A stretch of DNA of 64,000 nucleotides, from NCBI GenBank assembly GCA_963989245.1, contig OZ022358.1, positions 19,576,395 through 19,640,394 on the forward strand, read 5' to 3'. The stretch comes from Nansenia antarctica. Its lineage: Eukaryota > Chordata > Actinopteri > Argentiniformes > Microstomatidae. The notes under the pieces are model-generated. The model had not been told where the DNA came from. It saw only the letters and a program-made list of their open reading frames with translations, and did no database searches. The translations under genes were made by a program, and so were the position numbers. Below, piece by piece: positions 24,811-35,059 of this stretch (the stretch's first letter is position 1; every line of letters begins with the position of its first letter).

Positions 24811-25431
24811 ACTTACACACCTCCCGTACCTGTAGCCACTTACACACCTCCCGTACCTGTAGCCACTTACACACCTCCCGTACCTGTAGCCACTTACACA
24901 CCTCCCGTACCTGTAGCCACTTACACACCTCCCGTACCTGTAGCCCCTTACACACCTCCCGTACCTGTAGCCACTTACACACCTCCCGTACCTGTAGCCC
25001 CTTACACACCTCCCGTACCTGTAGCCCCTTACACACCTCCCGTACCTGTAGCCCTTTACACACCTCCCGTACCTGTAGCCACTTACACACCTCCCGTACC
25101 TGTAGCCCCTTACACACCTCCCGTACCTGTAGCCCCTTACACACCTCCCGTACCTGTAGCCCCTTACACACCTCCCGTACCTGTAGCCCCTTACACACCT
25201 CCCGTACCTGTAGCCACTTACACACCTCCCGTACCTGTAGCCCCTTACACACCTCCCGTACCTGTAGCCCCTTACACACCTCGCGTACCTGTAGCCACTT
25301 ACACACCTCCCGTACCTGTAGCCCCTTACACACCTCCCGTACCTGTAGCCACTTACACACCTCCCGTACCTGTAGCCTCTTACACACCTCCCGTACCTGT
25401 AGCCACTTACACACCTCCCGTACCTGTAGCC
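24811..25431. repeat. 27-bp minisatellite, unit 3 (23 copies)
   Basis: Twenty-three 27-bp copies, mostly differing at one variable triplet (ACT, CCT, TCT or TTT). Because 27 is a multiple of three, frames on both strands stay open: YTPPVPVA(T/P) on +, YGRCVSGYR and LQVREVCKW on -. On the minus strand, in the ISG12 frame, the first unit supplies the stop codon. Confidence 0.97.
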
Positions 25432-28400
25432 GCTGTAGCCGTTGTAGCCGCTGTAGCCGCTGCAGCTCCTGAAAGCCCTGCGGCTGCGGCCAAACTTGCC
25501 ACCCCTGCACCAACCGCCGCTCCAATACTTCCCACTGCTGCTGTAGCTGCTCCTGAAAGCCCTAAAACACCTGGGTTGACCACACACATATGTTACTGTC
25601 CCACATACAAGATATGAACACCCTCACATAACCAGATCCTTACATTGGAAAAAAAACAACAGCAAAACCAAACATCAATGGTATTAAGAAATAGGATCTA
25701 GTAAGATATAACATCACAAATATCACATTGTCTTTGTTTTATCATGAGATTGTAGCTTTCTTCGTATTTACCTGCTGACTGTAGAAGGGCGACAGCACCT
25801 CCCGTCGCTACCCCACCTCCGCTAGCCACGGCCGCCGCAGACATCATGCTTGCTGCGTATGATCCAGCAGTAATCCCAACAGCAGTGAACCCTGCCGCTC
25901 CAAAGGCAACGGGTGCCAACGCCACTGCCGCCACTGTGAAGGCCCAGACAAACAGGCAAGCAACCACAAACACCCCTGTTATAGCAGGTTGACTATCAGG
26001 TGAATGAGTAATGCCTGAACAACCAAACAAAGTATTAATACTGCACCTCTGTAAAACAGTTTGAAGCTGGTAATTTATCATTTGAATTCATACTGACTAA
26101 ATCAATTATCTTACCGGCTCCTCCCACTGTTGCTGCTACTGCTGCAATAGCACCACTACCTAAATAGTAAAGAAAATATAGCTTTTATGATAACATATAG
26201 AATAGATAGAATAGAATAGACTTTATTGTCCTTGTACAGTTGCCTATACAATGAAATTGTAGTGGTTCTTCTGAAGGTGCAAAAAAAGAAAAATGACAAA
26301 TATTACACACTAGACAAATTAAAAAGCGAAAATGCTATAAAACAAGCTAAGAGACAATGAGGTCCGTGGTGTCATAAGTGCAAGTAAAAACAACAATCTT
26401 AAGAAAATAAAAACAACTATAGAAGCAAGCTAAAAGACATGAGGTCAGTGGCGTTATAATACTGTAATAATACTGTAAAAATATATAAATGTATAAATAT
26501 AATTATTGCAGAATGATTGCACATTTCTATTGCACTTTTTACACCTGAAGATGAACATTTATGAACACTTATATCTATGTCTTATGTCTTATGTCTATTG
26601 TTCAGTGTTCTGATGGCCCATGGATGGAAACTGTTGGACAGCCTGTTTGTTCTAGCCTTTATGCTCCTGTACCTCACTCCAGAGCGCAACAGGCTGAACA
26701 GGTGGTGACCAGGGTGGAGGTGGAGACCAGGATATCGTGACGTTAGAATTATAAGGTTCTATCTCCATTTTTGTCAAAATTTAGTTTTTTACATTATCTG
26801 CTCCATTAGGTGTTTATTAATGCCTGTGTGGTGTTATTTTTTAAATGTTGACATTTTTGAGTTAGTAATTCATAAAATACAAAGGTTCCATCTCACAAAA
26901 CATAATGGAATGTAAAAACGTTGACGCTCAATATCTCGGAACTACCCTAAACGGAGATAGAACCTTACCATTCTAAGCTCACGATATGGCAAGGTGGCGA
27001 CCAGGATATGGCAAGGTGGAGACCAGGATATGGCAAGGTGGAGACCAGGATATGGCAAGGTGGAGACCAGGATATGGCAAGGTGGAGACCAGGATATGGC
27101 AAGATACGAGTTGTCAAGCAACTCAATTTGTTATTCACCCAGTCCATCAGAGAAACCTAGTTCGTTCATTTCTAACTAGCTACTCACCATTTTAGATTCA
27201 AAAGGTTAAAAGGACGTACAAAAAGAATGTCTAGCCTGTAAGTCCTTCCTTCATACAGTATAGTCCTACAATACAGTATCATTACATTGCACACAAAAGC
27301 CTCATAACTGCCTTTATAGATAATGCTTTTACTTCCTGGAAAATATGATTATGCATTTTGACACAAAACCCTTCCTTGTGGATATTTCCATGTCATGCTG
27401 ATTACCACCTGACCACATGAAACCTATGATTGTCATGAAGTTTGAATGTCATGAAGCTTATCAAGTTTGGTGGACTTTAGCTTGGTAGTTGCTGTTGATG
27501 TTGATGTTGCATTGTGTGCTGATTCTTATCACCAGTGGATAACCCATGGCCTTACAATATAACATTACCACAAGTGTCTTTATTTCATCATGCCTTTAAA
27601 TTGTTCTTCTTATTTACCTAATGTGACACCCACCACAGGTGCTGCAGCAACTGTAGCAGTTGTAGTCAATCCAGCTGCTGCCATTGTCCCAACTGTAAAG
27701 GCCCAGCAGAAACAATTGAGCAAGCAACCAAAAACATACCCAGCTCTCTGTTACACTAGGGTTGACAATGGCATCACTATCATGTGATTGACTTAGGCCT
27801 AAATGAGAGTAGTAATACATCAGTAATACATCTGTGAATAGTGTACATCTGTGAACATAATTTGAAAGGCAAAAGAAAGGGCTTAACCAATAATGCTCAG
27901 AGCTCAGAGATTGCATTTCTTCTACTGGCAATTACTGTTGGTTGACATTATGGAAATGATGATGGATAATTTCAAATAGATTTTGACCACAAAGATAATA
28001 GACAAATCAAGTTAATTGGTTGAACATACCTGCTGCCACAGCTCCTCCCACTGTTGCTCCTACCGCTGTAAATAAAGCCCTTCTGCCTAAATAGAGAAGA
28101 AAATATTGCTCTTTTATGATACACTAGCTTTGTCAAATAGTAGGTTATGTGTTGGCCAGCAAGTCAACTTGTAATTCACCCAATCCATCACGGTAACCTA
28201 CCGTGGTTTGTTGATTGTATACTAGCTACTCAACATTTTGGATAGGAAAGGTTAATAGGTCATTTTACTGAAAAAACATTCTCTAGCCCGTCAGTCCACC
28301 CTTCATATAGTCCCAAAGATATTGCACCTAAGAGCCTCATTGCTATCCAAATAGAAAGCCTACATTAGCCTACATGATGATGCATTTCGACACGAAAAAT

Positions 28401-28648
28401 GCATCATGGATATTTTCCAAGATTTCTGTCAAGATATGTTGTTGTGACCGAATTCAACACATTATGTTCTGTTATTAAAACAATGTTTATTGATGTATTT
28501 CAATTCCAAACGTGTGGACGACAATTTTTCCTAAAAATGTTCAGAAAGGTAATAGTTTCAGAGAAGTTCTGTTTCACTCACTGTTATGTTCCTGGGGCGG
28601 GGCTTGAGGGTCCTGAGGCTCCTGATTGACCTGAGGGTCCTGAGCCAT
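25407..28648 (-). CDS. IFI27/ISG12-like interferon-inducible family protein
   Basis: ISG12/IFI27 proteins are small, very hydrophobic Ala/Gly-rich membrane proteins, usually interferon-induced and mitochondrial or nuclear-envelope located. Minus-strand exons, 5' to 3': 28,648-28,582, 28,086-28,030, 27,692-27,618, 26,159-26,115, 25,933-25,772, 25,570-25,407. Every intron is GT-AG and phase 1, and the chain stays open for about 189 codons. Family hallmarks: TVGGAVAAVALAPVAFGAAG, FTAVGITAGSYAASMMSAAA, VASGGGVATGGAVALLQSAG, then GLSGAATAAVGSIGAAVGAG. The ATG used (MAQDPQVNQEPQ) lies within a longer open frame with gag-like character that extends upstream (see next entries), so the true start is uncertain. 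The tail ends in an Ala/Thr-rich stretch and the stop falls in the 27-bp minisatellite. The ISG12 assignment is strong for the last two exons, weaker for the first three. Confidence 0.68.
26200..26700 (-). mobile_element. LINE/SINE-like 3' end
   Basis: Minus-strand tail with ACAATAAAGTCTATTCTATT (26,205-26,235) preceded by the phrase TTCATTGTATAGGCAACTG; toward 26,700 it reads a segment about 'GCTCTGGAGTGAGGTACAGG'. The pattern of a poly(A)-type signal near an A/T repeat tail suggests a retroposon; family not assigned. Confidence 0.55.
26736..26983 (+). mobile_element. MITE copy 1 (248 bp), TSD ATAT
   Basis: Terminal inverted repeats CGTGACGTTAGAATTATAAGG and its inverse (ending CTAAGCTCACG), flanked by ATAT at 26,732-26,735 and 26,984-26,987. 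It lies inside a minisatellite whose intact units read GACCAGGATATGGCAAGG, i.e. the empty site. One internal 26-bp unit. Confidence 0.93.
26984..27106. repeat. 22-bp minisatellite
   Basis: About five copies of GGCAAGGTGGAGACCAGGAT-AT; a partial copy lies left of the MITE at 26,700-26,735, so the array was split by that insertion. Confidence 0.92.
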
Positions 28649-29569
28649 GTTGAAGTGATCCGTGAGAGCATCAATCAAAGCTGCATATGTTTCAGTCGGT
28701 CTCAGGCTATGGGAGATGCACAGTCCCTCATTGCCAAGGTAAACGCATAACAGTGCTATCTTCTCTTCGTCTGGTATGCTGGTTTGTCGGCCCTGTGTAA
28801 TGTACAGCTCAAACTGGTCTATCCAGTCCTTCCAGTCCTTCCAGATACGCTACACCACAAAGACACCCAAGTACCTGTCAACATACTTCCAAAAAGTGAA
28901 CAACGTCCACACATACAACACCAGAGGAAGCTCCACGAACCACGTTCAACCGCGTTGCACCACAAACAAGGGGTTAAACTCATTTGCAAACTATGCAGTA
29001 AAAATGTGGAACGCCCTTCCTATAATCTTAAAGGAGTGCAAAACACTGCCCACCTTCAAAACCACTCTCAAAAAACATTTACAGGAGGCTGCAATCCGTA
29101 ACTGGACCCTCTAAATCAAAAATCAGATTAAAAGACCCGAACTACCCACTGTACATACTTTGTGTTTTGTCCCCCGCCCCCACCTGTGGTGTATGTCCCC
29201 ACCTGTCCTACCCGCTGTACATACCTTATGTTTTGTTGTATTGTTCTTCCCATGATGGATGTGTGTTTATCTTGTAGATAGTAATAGTTATTTGTCTGTA
29301 TTATCTTGTAGATAGTACTAGCTTTTTTGTCTGTCTTACATGTAACGATGAATTGAGAATCAAGGACCCCAATTGAAATAAGCCAGTGGCTTTCTTGGGT
29401 TTTTATCCTGTTAGTTGACCTTGTATGTAATATGTACTTTCATGTACCTACTTCTGCAAATCTTCTAATAAAGTTTTCAATCAATCAATCAATCAATCCA
29501 GGGCACTTGCGGCTCACCCGGTGCCGGCAGAAATTTGGTTGGTTGGGGCAAATGTAATACTGGCGCCAT
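28582..29569 (-). pseudogene. gag-like reading frame split by a LINE
   Basis: Minus-strand open frame with retrotransposon-gag-like character. The N-terminal part (29,569 down to about 29,497) begins at an ATG with good context and a possible acceptor upstream near 29,583; it is rich in Pro/Leu with a PGEP motif. The second part (about 28,846 to 28,582) carries a WIDQFELYI segment, a run similar to gag 'KIALL...LG.EG' and ends at a splice donor in phase with the ISG12-like exons. A LINE (28,846-29,496) separates the two. Removing it mentally restores one frame at the duplicated TCCAG. Gag assignment is by pattern recall, unsupported by a search. Confidence 0.55.
28846..29496 (+). mobile_element. 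5'-truncated LINE with (TCAA)n tail
   Basis: It encodes the C-terminal end of a non-LTR ORF2 (KMWNALPIILKECKTLPTFK, then LKKHLQEAAIRNWTL and stop) and a 330-bp 3' UTR ending AATAAAGTTTTC(AATC)n. Nearly identical to the 3' part of the copy at 35,060-36,143. Flanks share TCCAG, a likely short target duplication. Confidence 0.9.
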
Positions 29570-29764
29570 CCTCGTTTGTCAGTCAAACTCTGCAAATCAA
29601 GGCACAGGTGTGACATACAAGGGCAGGTTTTAGCAGATAACAGCAGGGTTTTCAAAACTGCGCTCAACATGCCAAATCATATTCTATTGCTAGTACCGCA
29701 CCTAAACAGTCTCATATATAGGCTACATAATTGTATATGGATACATAATTTGTATTTAATGGTT

Positions 29765-30088
29765 CGTGACGTTAGAATTATAAGGTTCTATCTCCATTTT
29801 TGGGCAAAATTGAGTTTTTTACATAATCTGATCCATTAGGTGTTTATTAATGCCTGTGTGGTGTTATTTTAAAAATGTTGACATTTTTTGGTTAGTAATT
29901 CATAAAATACAAAACCATCTCACAAAACATAATGGAATGTAAATACTTTGACGCTCAATATCTCTGAACTACCCTAAACGGAGATAGAACCTTATCATTC
30001 TAAACGGAGATAGAACCTTATCATTCTAAACGGAGATAGAACCTTATAATTCTAAACGGAGATAGAACCTTATCATTCTAAACTCACG
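29765..30088 (+). mobile_element. MITE copy 2 (324 bp), TSD GGTT
   Basis: Same family as 26,736. GGTT flanks it at 29,761-29,764 and 30,089-30,092. The 3' inverted repeat has been amplified to four 26-bp units (AAACGGAGATAGAACCTTAT-CATTCT). Confidence 0.93.
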
Positions 30089-31904
30089 GGTTGTGAAGAA
30101 GTACAACTATTTAAATGGTATAGGCCTAATTATGTAAATTATGTATCCACAGTGACTGAATGTGCTGACCAAGAACAGTGTGTACTTAAACCAACCAGCG
30201 TCACACGCCGTTAGTTTCACTTTCCAGCTTCATGAACGAGATCTCCGCCTATTTCTGGAAATGATGGGATCGGGTACGTCCCAAAGTGAGTGTCCAGCCA
30301 AGACAAGCAAGCTGGTGAATCGTTCTTCACTGATAATGTAATGAACAACATTTCTGAAAGAAAAAATAAAATAAAAAAAATACATTTCTGAAAGAAAAAC
30401 TAAAAGAAAAAAAACATTTCTGAAAGAAAAAATAAAAGAAAAAAAACATTTCTGAAAGAAAAAATAAAAGAAAAAACTAATGGTTTAGCTAAAGTATATC
30501 AGTGAGAGCCACGGAACAAATCATGTGGTGTAGTAAAACATGTGCTTTTTGTTTCCCTATGTCTGCCCTGTCTGTAGCCTACAGGGAATTGCATTCTGGT
30601 GGGATATCTCAATGTGTTTTGTATCAAGCTGTGTATAGGGTGGATGGATACGTTTAGACCAGGGGTGGGCAATTAATTTTCACAATGGGCCACAGGAGAA
30701 ACAGGGACTATTGTGCAGGGCCGGACCAGTAGGCTGAACTTAATTCTGCTCAATATTACTTGTATCGCTTTATAAAAAGCAGTAAATTATATGGTTTTGA
30801 CTAGCTGCTACTGGTAAGAATACATGTTACGATAAGGCTATGAAAATGTGGAGTAGGTCCAATATAGAAGAGCAAGAGGACTCATTTAAACACAGGGAAG
30901 TAAATGCAGCTATAGTTTTGACCTTTTGCAACATCAGTTGGTGCCTATTATTTATTAACATTACAGGCTATTTCTACCTTCTGAAATGATGGCTAGGACT
31001 GGTGATATCAAGCGAAAGGTTCTTTATATACAAATCTGCTGACATACACTTGTGATCACTTTATTTTTCAATAAAACGAGCTATTAGATATTCACTTTTA
31101 ATTCAATGTACAATTCACATTTCTCAAAAACAACAAACTGTCAACTTATATGACGTCTTTCTACAAGACATTCTGGAACCTGCAGTTCTTCTTCTTAGCT
31201 AATACAACAGAAATGTACTTCTGTCAATCAATCATGTAACATATCAATCTCTTAACTGTGAATCAATCATGTAACATATTAATCAATTTCTTTTAACTGT
31301 GAATCAATCATGTAACATAATCAATCTATTTTAACTGTGAATCAATCATGTGACATATTAATCAATCTGTGTCTGGATTTGTTGAACTTCATCACTGAGA
31401 ATGTTTGTTCACATGTGGAGGTAGATCCAAAGAGAACTAGCATCCTCTGAGCATGCCTCCTCATGTGTGGAAAGTTCTCCTCTTTGAGAGAAGAGTAAAA
31501 GTCCAGCAGTGATACTGAATTCCGGACTTTTATTCTGAAACTAGTTTTTTCTGACTTTTATTCTGAAACTTTTTCATTCAGACTTTTATTCAGAAACTAT
31601 TTTTTCGGACCTTTATTCTGAAACCTTTTTTTCCGACTTTTATTCTGAAACTTTTTTTTCCGACTTTTATTCTGAAACTTTTTTTTCTGACTTTTATTCT
31701 GAAATCTTTTTACCAGTACGGTACGGTTCGGTACGGCACGGATTTGTATCCTACCCGTACCATATTTTCAGAAATGCTTCTCCATTATACACAACATACC
31801 TGGAGAGACCCGGGACAGTAGGAGGAGTTGAGTGTCATAAGAGCACTTCGACACTACTTAATTTCCAATCATAGTGGAGGTATGATATATATATATATAT
31901 ATAG
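30089..31904. other. Repeat-rich intergenic stretch
   Basis: No host gene. An A-rich array (ACATTTCTGAAAGAAAAAA units) lies at about 30,348-30,475. From about 30,662 a sequence starting CAGGGGTGGGCAATTAATTT resembles the ends of non-autonomous hAT-type elements. AATCAATCATGTAACATA recurs at 31,220-31,360. At 31,525-31,710 there are about seven copies of a 24-27-bp unit GACTTTTATTCTGAAAC plus T-run, and a (TA)n run precedes the Gypsy LTR. Confidence 0.55.
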
Positions 31905-34354
31905 TGTAGTGCGAGAGACGGGAGTCGTAGGCGGCGTATTAATGTCAAAGCTAAACGTTTATTGAATGACATGAACGAGTCTCAACCACACACTTCAAGC
32001 ATGTAACTATATCTAACTAAACAACTTGGGTACCACGCACTTAACTGTCCGTGCGGAACAATACTCCCAACCCATAGTTCTGTGGGTGAATTATGTCAAC
32101 CCACCACACAAGCCCCACCAGAATTCACCCATAGTCAAAATCCCTGTGTCGGGGAGGGACGACGATCCGACCCCGACGGGTGCGGGACGCAGGGGCAGGG
32201 GCAGCCGGGGCAGGGGCAGGGGCAGGGGCAGCCGGCGCAGCTGAAGGCACCGCGACCGGGGGCGGGGGGTGGGGCATGGGTGGGCGGCCACGGCGTGGGG
32301 GCTGAGCCAGTTCCAATGGCCGGGAAACGTCCACGTGAGCGGACTTGATCCTATCAATGGAGACCGTCTCGTGTCTACCACCAACGTCCACCACCAGGTT
32401 CTTGTCCCCGTGTTGTAGGACCTTGAACGGGCCATCGTAAGGGGGGCGTAGGGGGCCGCGGTGGGCGTCGTGGCGATTGAAGACAAAGTCTGACGAGCGC
32501 AGCTCGGTGGGGACCCGGAAAGCAGGGGTACCGTGCTGTGAAGTGGGGACGGGTGCGAACACCTCAGCGGCCTCCAGCAGGGAGGAGCGCTGCCTGGCTG
32601 CAGACCAGGGGACAGTGGAATCCGGGATGAAATCCCCGGGGACTCGTAGGGTTTGGCGTATACGAGTTCGGCAGACGAGGACTGCAAGTCCTCTTTGGGG
32701 GCACATCTGAGGCCGAGCATGACCCACGGAAGTTTGTCCACCCAGTTGCCGTCCGTCAAACTCGCGCGTAGGGCGACACTTCATTGAGCGGTGGAACCTC
32801 TCGCACAAACCGTTAGCCTGGGGGTGATAGGCAGTAGTGCGGTGCAGCTTTACCCCCAAACCACTAGCTACAGCGTTCCACAGTTCTGAGGTAAACTGCG
32901 AGCCACGGTCAGAGGACAGGTCAGACGGGGTCCCAAAGCGCGCGACCCACGTGCCGATGAACGCACGGGCCACGTCGAAAAGACGCCGTCGAGGAGAGGG
33001 GAACGGCTTCGGGCCAGCGGGTCGTCCTGTCCACCATGGTGAAAAGGTAGGTGAAGCCGTGAGAGGCGGGCAGTGGTCCCACAAGGTCGACGTTGACGTG
33101 GTCGAACCTCCTCTCAGGAACAGTGAAGGTCTCAAAAGGGGCTCTGGTATGGCAGTGTACTTTGGCGCGTTGACAGGCCACGCACGTGTCGACCCAGCCC
33201 CTTACCTCCTTCTTAAGTCCCTGCCATACGAACTTCTCAGAAACTAATTTCACGGATGGTTTCCTGCCGGGGTGGGAGAGGTTGTGTACAGCCTCGAAAA
33301 CGGGCCGGCGCCAGTTCACAGGGACTAGCGGCCGCGGCTGGCCCGTAGAGAAGTCGCACAGCAGTTTTGCGCCTGAGTCACCGACTGCGACATCCTCCAA
33401 GCGTAGTCCTGTGTCCGCGTTCTTGAGGGTCTGGACCCCGTGGTCGGAGGCCTGGTCCGCACTCATGCGGAGGTAGTCGAGACCCAGTTGAACGGCCCCG
33501 ACGACCGCTCTGGAGAGACAGTCCGCGACCACGTTGGACTTGCCAGCGATGTGTTGGATGTCTGTGGTGTACTCAGATATGTACGAGAGCTGGCGTTGCT
33601 GGCAGGCAGACCAAGGCTCGGCCACCTTGGACATGGAGAACGTGAGGGGTTTGTGATCCACGAACGCCGTGAACTCACGGCCTTCCAGCAGGAACCGGAA
33701 GTGGCGGACTGCCAACCAGAGGCCAAGGAGCTCCCTGTCGAACGCGCTGTATTTGCGCTCTCTGGGCGTCAACTGACGGCTGAAAAAGGCGAGCGGCTGC
33801 CAGGCACCTGCGACCCATTGTTCGTGCACCGCGCCGACGGCGTAGTCCGACGCATCGGTGGTGATGGCATTAGGGGCCTTGGGTGACGGGTGGGCCAACA
33901 TGGCGGCCTGGCTTAGGGCGGTCTTGGTGGCCATGAAGGCGGCTTCCCTCTCGGCCGTCCAGTCGATGGCCTGGTTGGGGGATTTGTCCTTCATAGCCTC
34001 GTACAGCGGGCGCATGGTGTGGGCTGCACGGTGGATGAACCGGTGATAAAAAGTCACCATTCCGAGAAACTCTCGGAGTGCTCGAGCTGTGTGTGGGCGG
34101 GGGAAGGCGGAAACGGCCTCCACCTTCGATGGGAGGGGGGCATCAGTGTAGTGCGAGAGACGGGAGTCGTAGTAGGCGGTGTATCAAATGTCAAAGCTAA
34201 ACGTTTATTGAATGACATGAACGAGTCTCAACCACACACTTCAAGCATGTAACTATATCTAACTAAACAACTTGGGTACCACGCACTTAACTGTCCGTGC
34301 GGAACAATACTCCCAACCCATAGTTCTGTGGGTGAATTATGTCAACCCACCACA
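31905..34354 (-). mobile_element. Ty3/Gypsy LTR retrotransposon, internally deleted
   Basis: Two LTRs of about 205 bp (31,905-32,108 and 34,147-34,354) begin TGTAGTGCGAGAGACGGGAG and end CCCACCACA; they differ at only a few positions. ATAG flanks both sides (31,901-31,904 and 34,355-34,358), a 4-bp target duplication. The interior is only about 2 kb: it runs from the 3' end of reverse transcriptase through RNase H to integrase. Gag, protease, most of reverse transcriptase and the primer-binding site are missing, so the 5' LTR joins pol directly. It cannot move by itself. Confidence 0.95.
32125..34123 (-). pseudogene. Gypsy pol remnant: RNase H and integrase
   Basis: Two overlapping minus-strand frames, 32,921-34,123 and 32,125-33,135, offset by a frameshift near 33,000. 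The first starts in the reverse transcriptase thumb (REFLGMVTFYHRF), then RNase H (TTDASDYAVGAV, FDRELLGLWLAV, FVDHKPLTF) and the integrase zinc-binding and first catalytic Asp (HNLSHPGRKP, CVACQRAKV, DLVGPLP). The second carries the later integrase part (DRGSQFTSELW, HPQANGLCERFH with the catalytic Glu) and a basic, Pro/Ala-rich C-terminus. Frames are described separately; no functional protein is possible from this copy. Confidence 0.93.
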
Positions 34355-35059
34355 ATAGGCTATATATACAGTACAGGTGGAAAGGCTTTTTTTAAAGGCA
34401 TTTTTAACGAACTCCCAGCAGAGTCAAAACACGAAATTCTGTGATCACTACCTTTTCCAGTTGAACATAAACATAACTATTTAAATGTTGCTATTGTTTG
34501 CGAAAGATCCTTCCATCCCACCATTTCTTTTCAGAGGATGCAAAGTTATAATGTAGCGTATAGGCTATGGAGATGTTGTAGTTGATCCCAAAGTCTGTTC
34601 AAACCCAGGCAGGAGACCAGCAGGAAAACACAACTAGATCTTCTCTAATTCTAACTGGATAGTACTTTGTTTCCAATCATAGTTAGCTAGATTACTTACT
34701 TAGCTAGCTTACCGTTACTTATCAAATGTACACTTTGTGATATAAACGCAGTGCACACACACCGACAATGCATGTCTAGAATAGGCACAGCACATCGCCA
34801 TAATAGCGATTTTTTTTGTTATGCTTGTTGTAAATAAAAGTTCTATGATGCATTGACATGACATTAAAACGTTTTAGAAAACATTGGCAAAGATGATGAA
34901 ACAAATGACTTCCAGACACAAGTTTCAACATTTTATTTACCTTGAAATAGTTCCTCATCCAAGAACAATATATGATATATATATATATGTATTTTAAAGC
35001 ATTAAGTGGTCGCGATGTCTATCAATAGTCTATAATGCGTCCTCTCATTAACAGGTCAA
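34355..35059. other. Spacer with no gene recognised
   Basis: AT-rich. It contains the dispersed repeat also found at 18,675-18,765 (here about 34,872-34,975) and a (TA)n run at about 34,975-34,990. Confidence 0.5.

Larger units (their letters stand above)
20452..25840. repeat. Three-unit tandem segmental duplication
   Basis: Three head-to-tail units: 20,452-21,990 (1,539 bp), 21,991-23,621 (1,631 bp) and 23,622-25,840 (2,219 bp). Each starts with the same LINE reverse transcriptase fragment, followed by an ATT microsatellite, a GTACCATCAGCTGTTGCA repeat cluster, a 27-bp minisatellite, and the last exon plus part of the penultimate exon of an ISG12-like gene (minus strand). The two internal junctions are identical: ISG12 exon sequence GCCGCCGCAG fused to LINE sequence AGTCTGTG. 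Unit 1 lacks the SINE found in units 2 and 3 and carries a different SINE. Unit length differences are explained by the SINEs and by minisatellite copy number. Confidence 0.95.

Noticed and set aside
24811..25431. CRISPR-like array
   Set aside because: Units are directly adjacent with no unique spacers and the DNA is vertebrate; it is a minisatellite.
24770..25587. Two long minus-strand frames over the same array (VREVCKW and YGRCVSG repeats)
   Set aside because: Same repeat artefact in the two other minus frames; the true ISG12 frame stops in the first repeat unit.
24781..25617. 278-codon open frame with YTPPVPVAT repeats on the + strand
   Set aside because: It lies on the strand opposite the ISG12-like exons, is made of the 27-bp minisatellite and exists only because 27 is divisible by three. 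No homology or splice context supports it.
32026..33247. Plus-strand ORFs rich in Gly/Arg over the Gypsy element
   Set aside because: Antisense shadows of the minus-strand pol remnant in GC-rich DNA.
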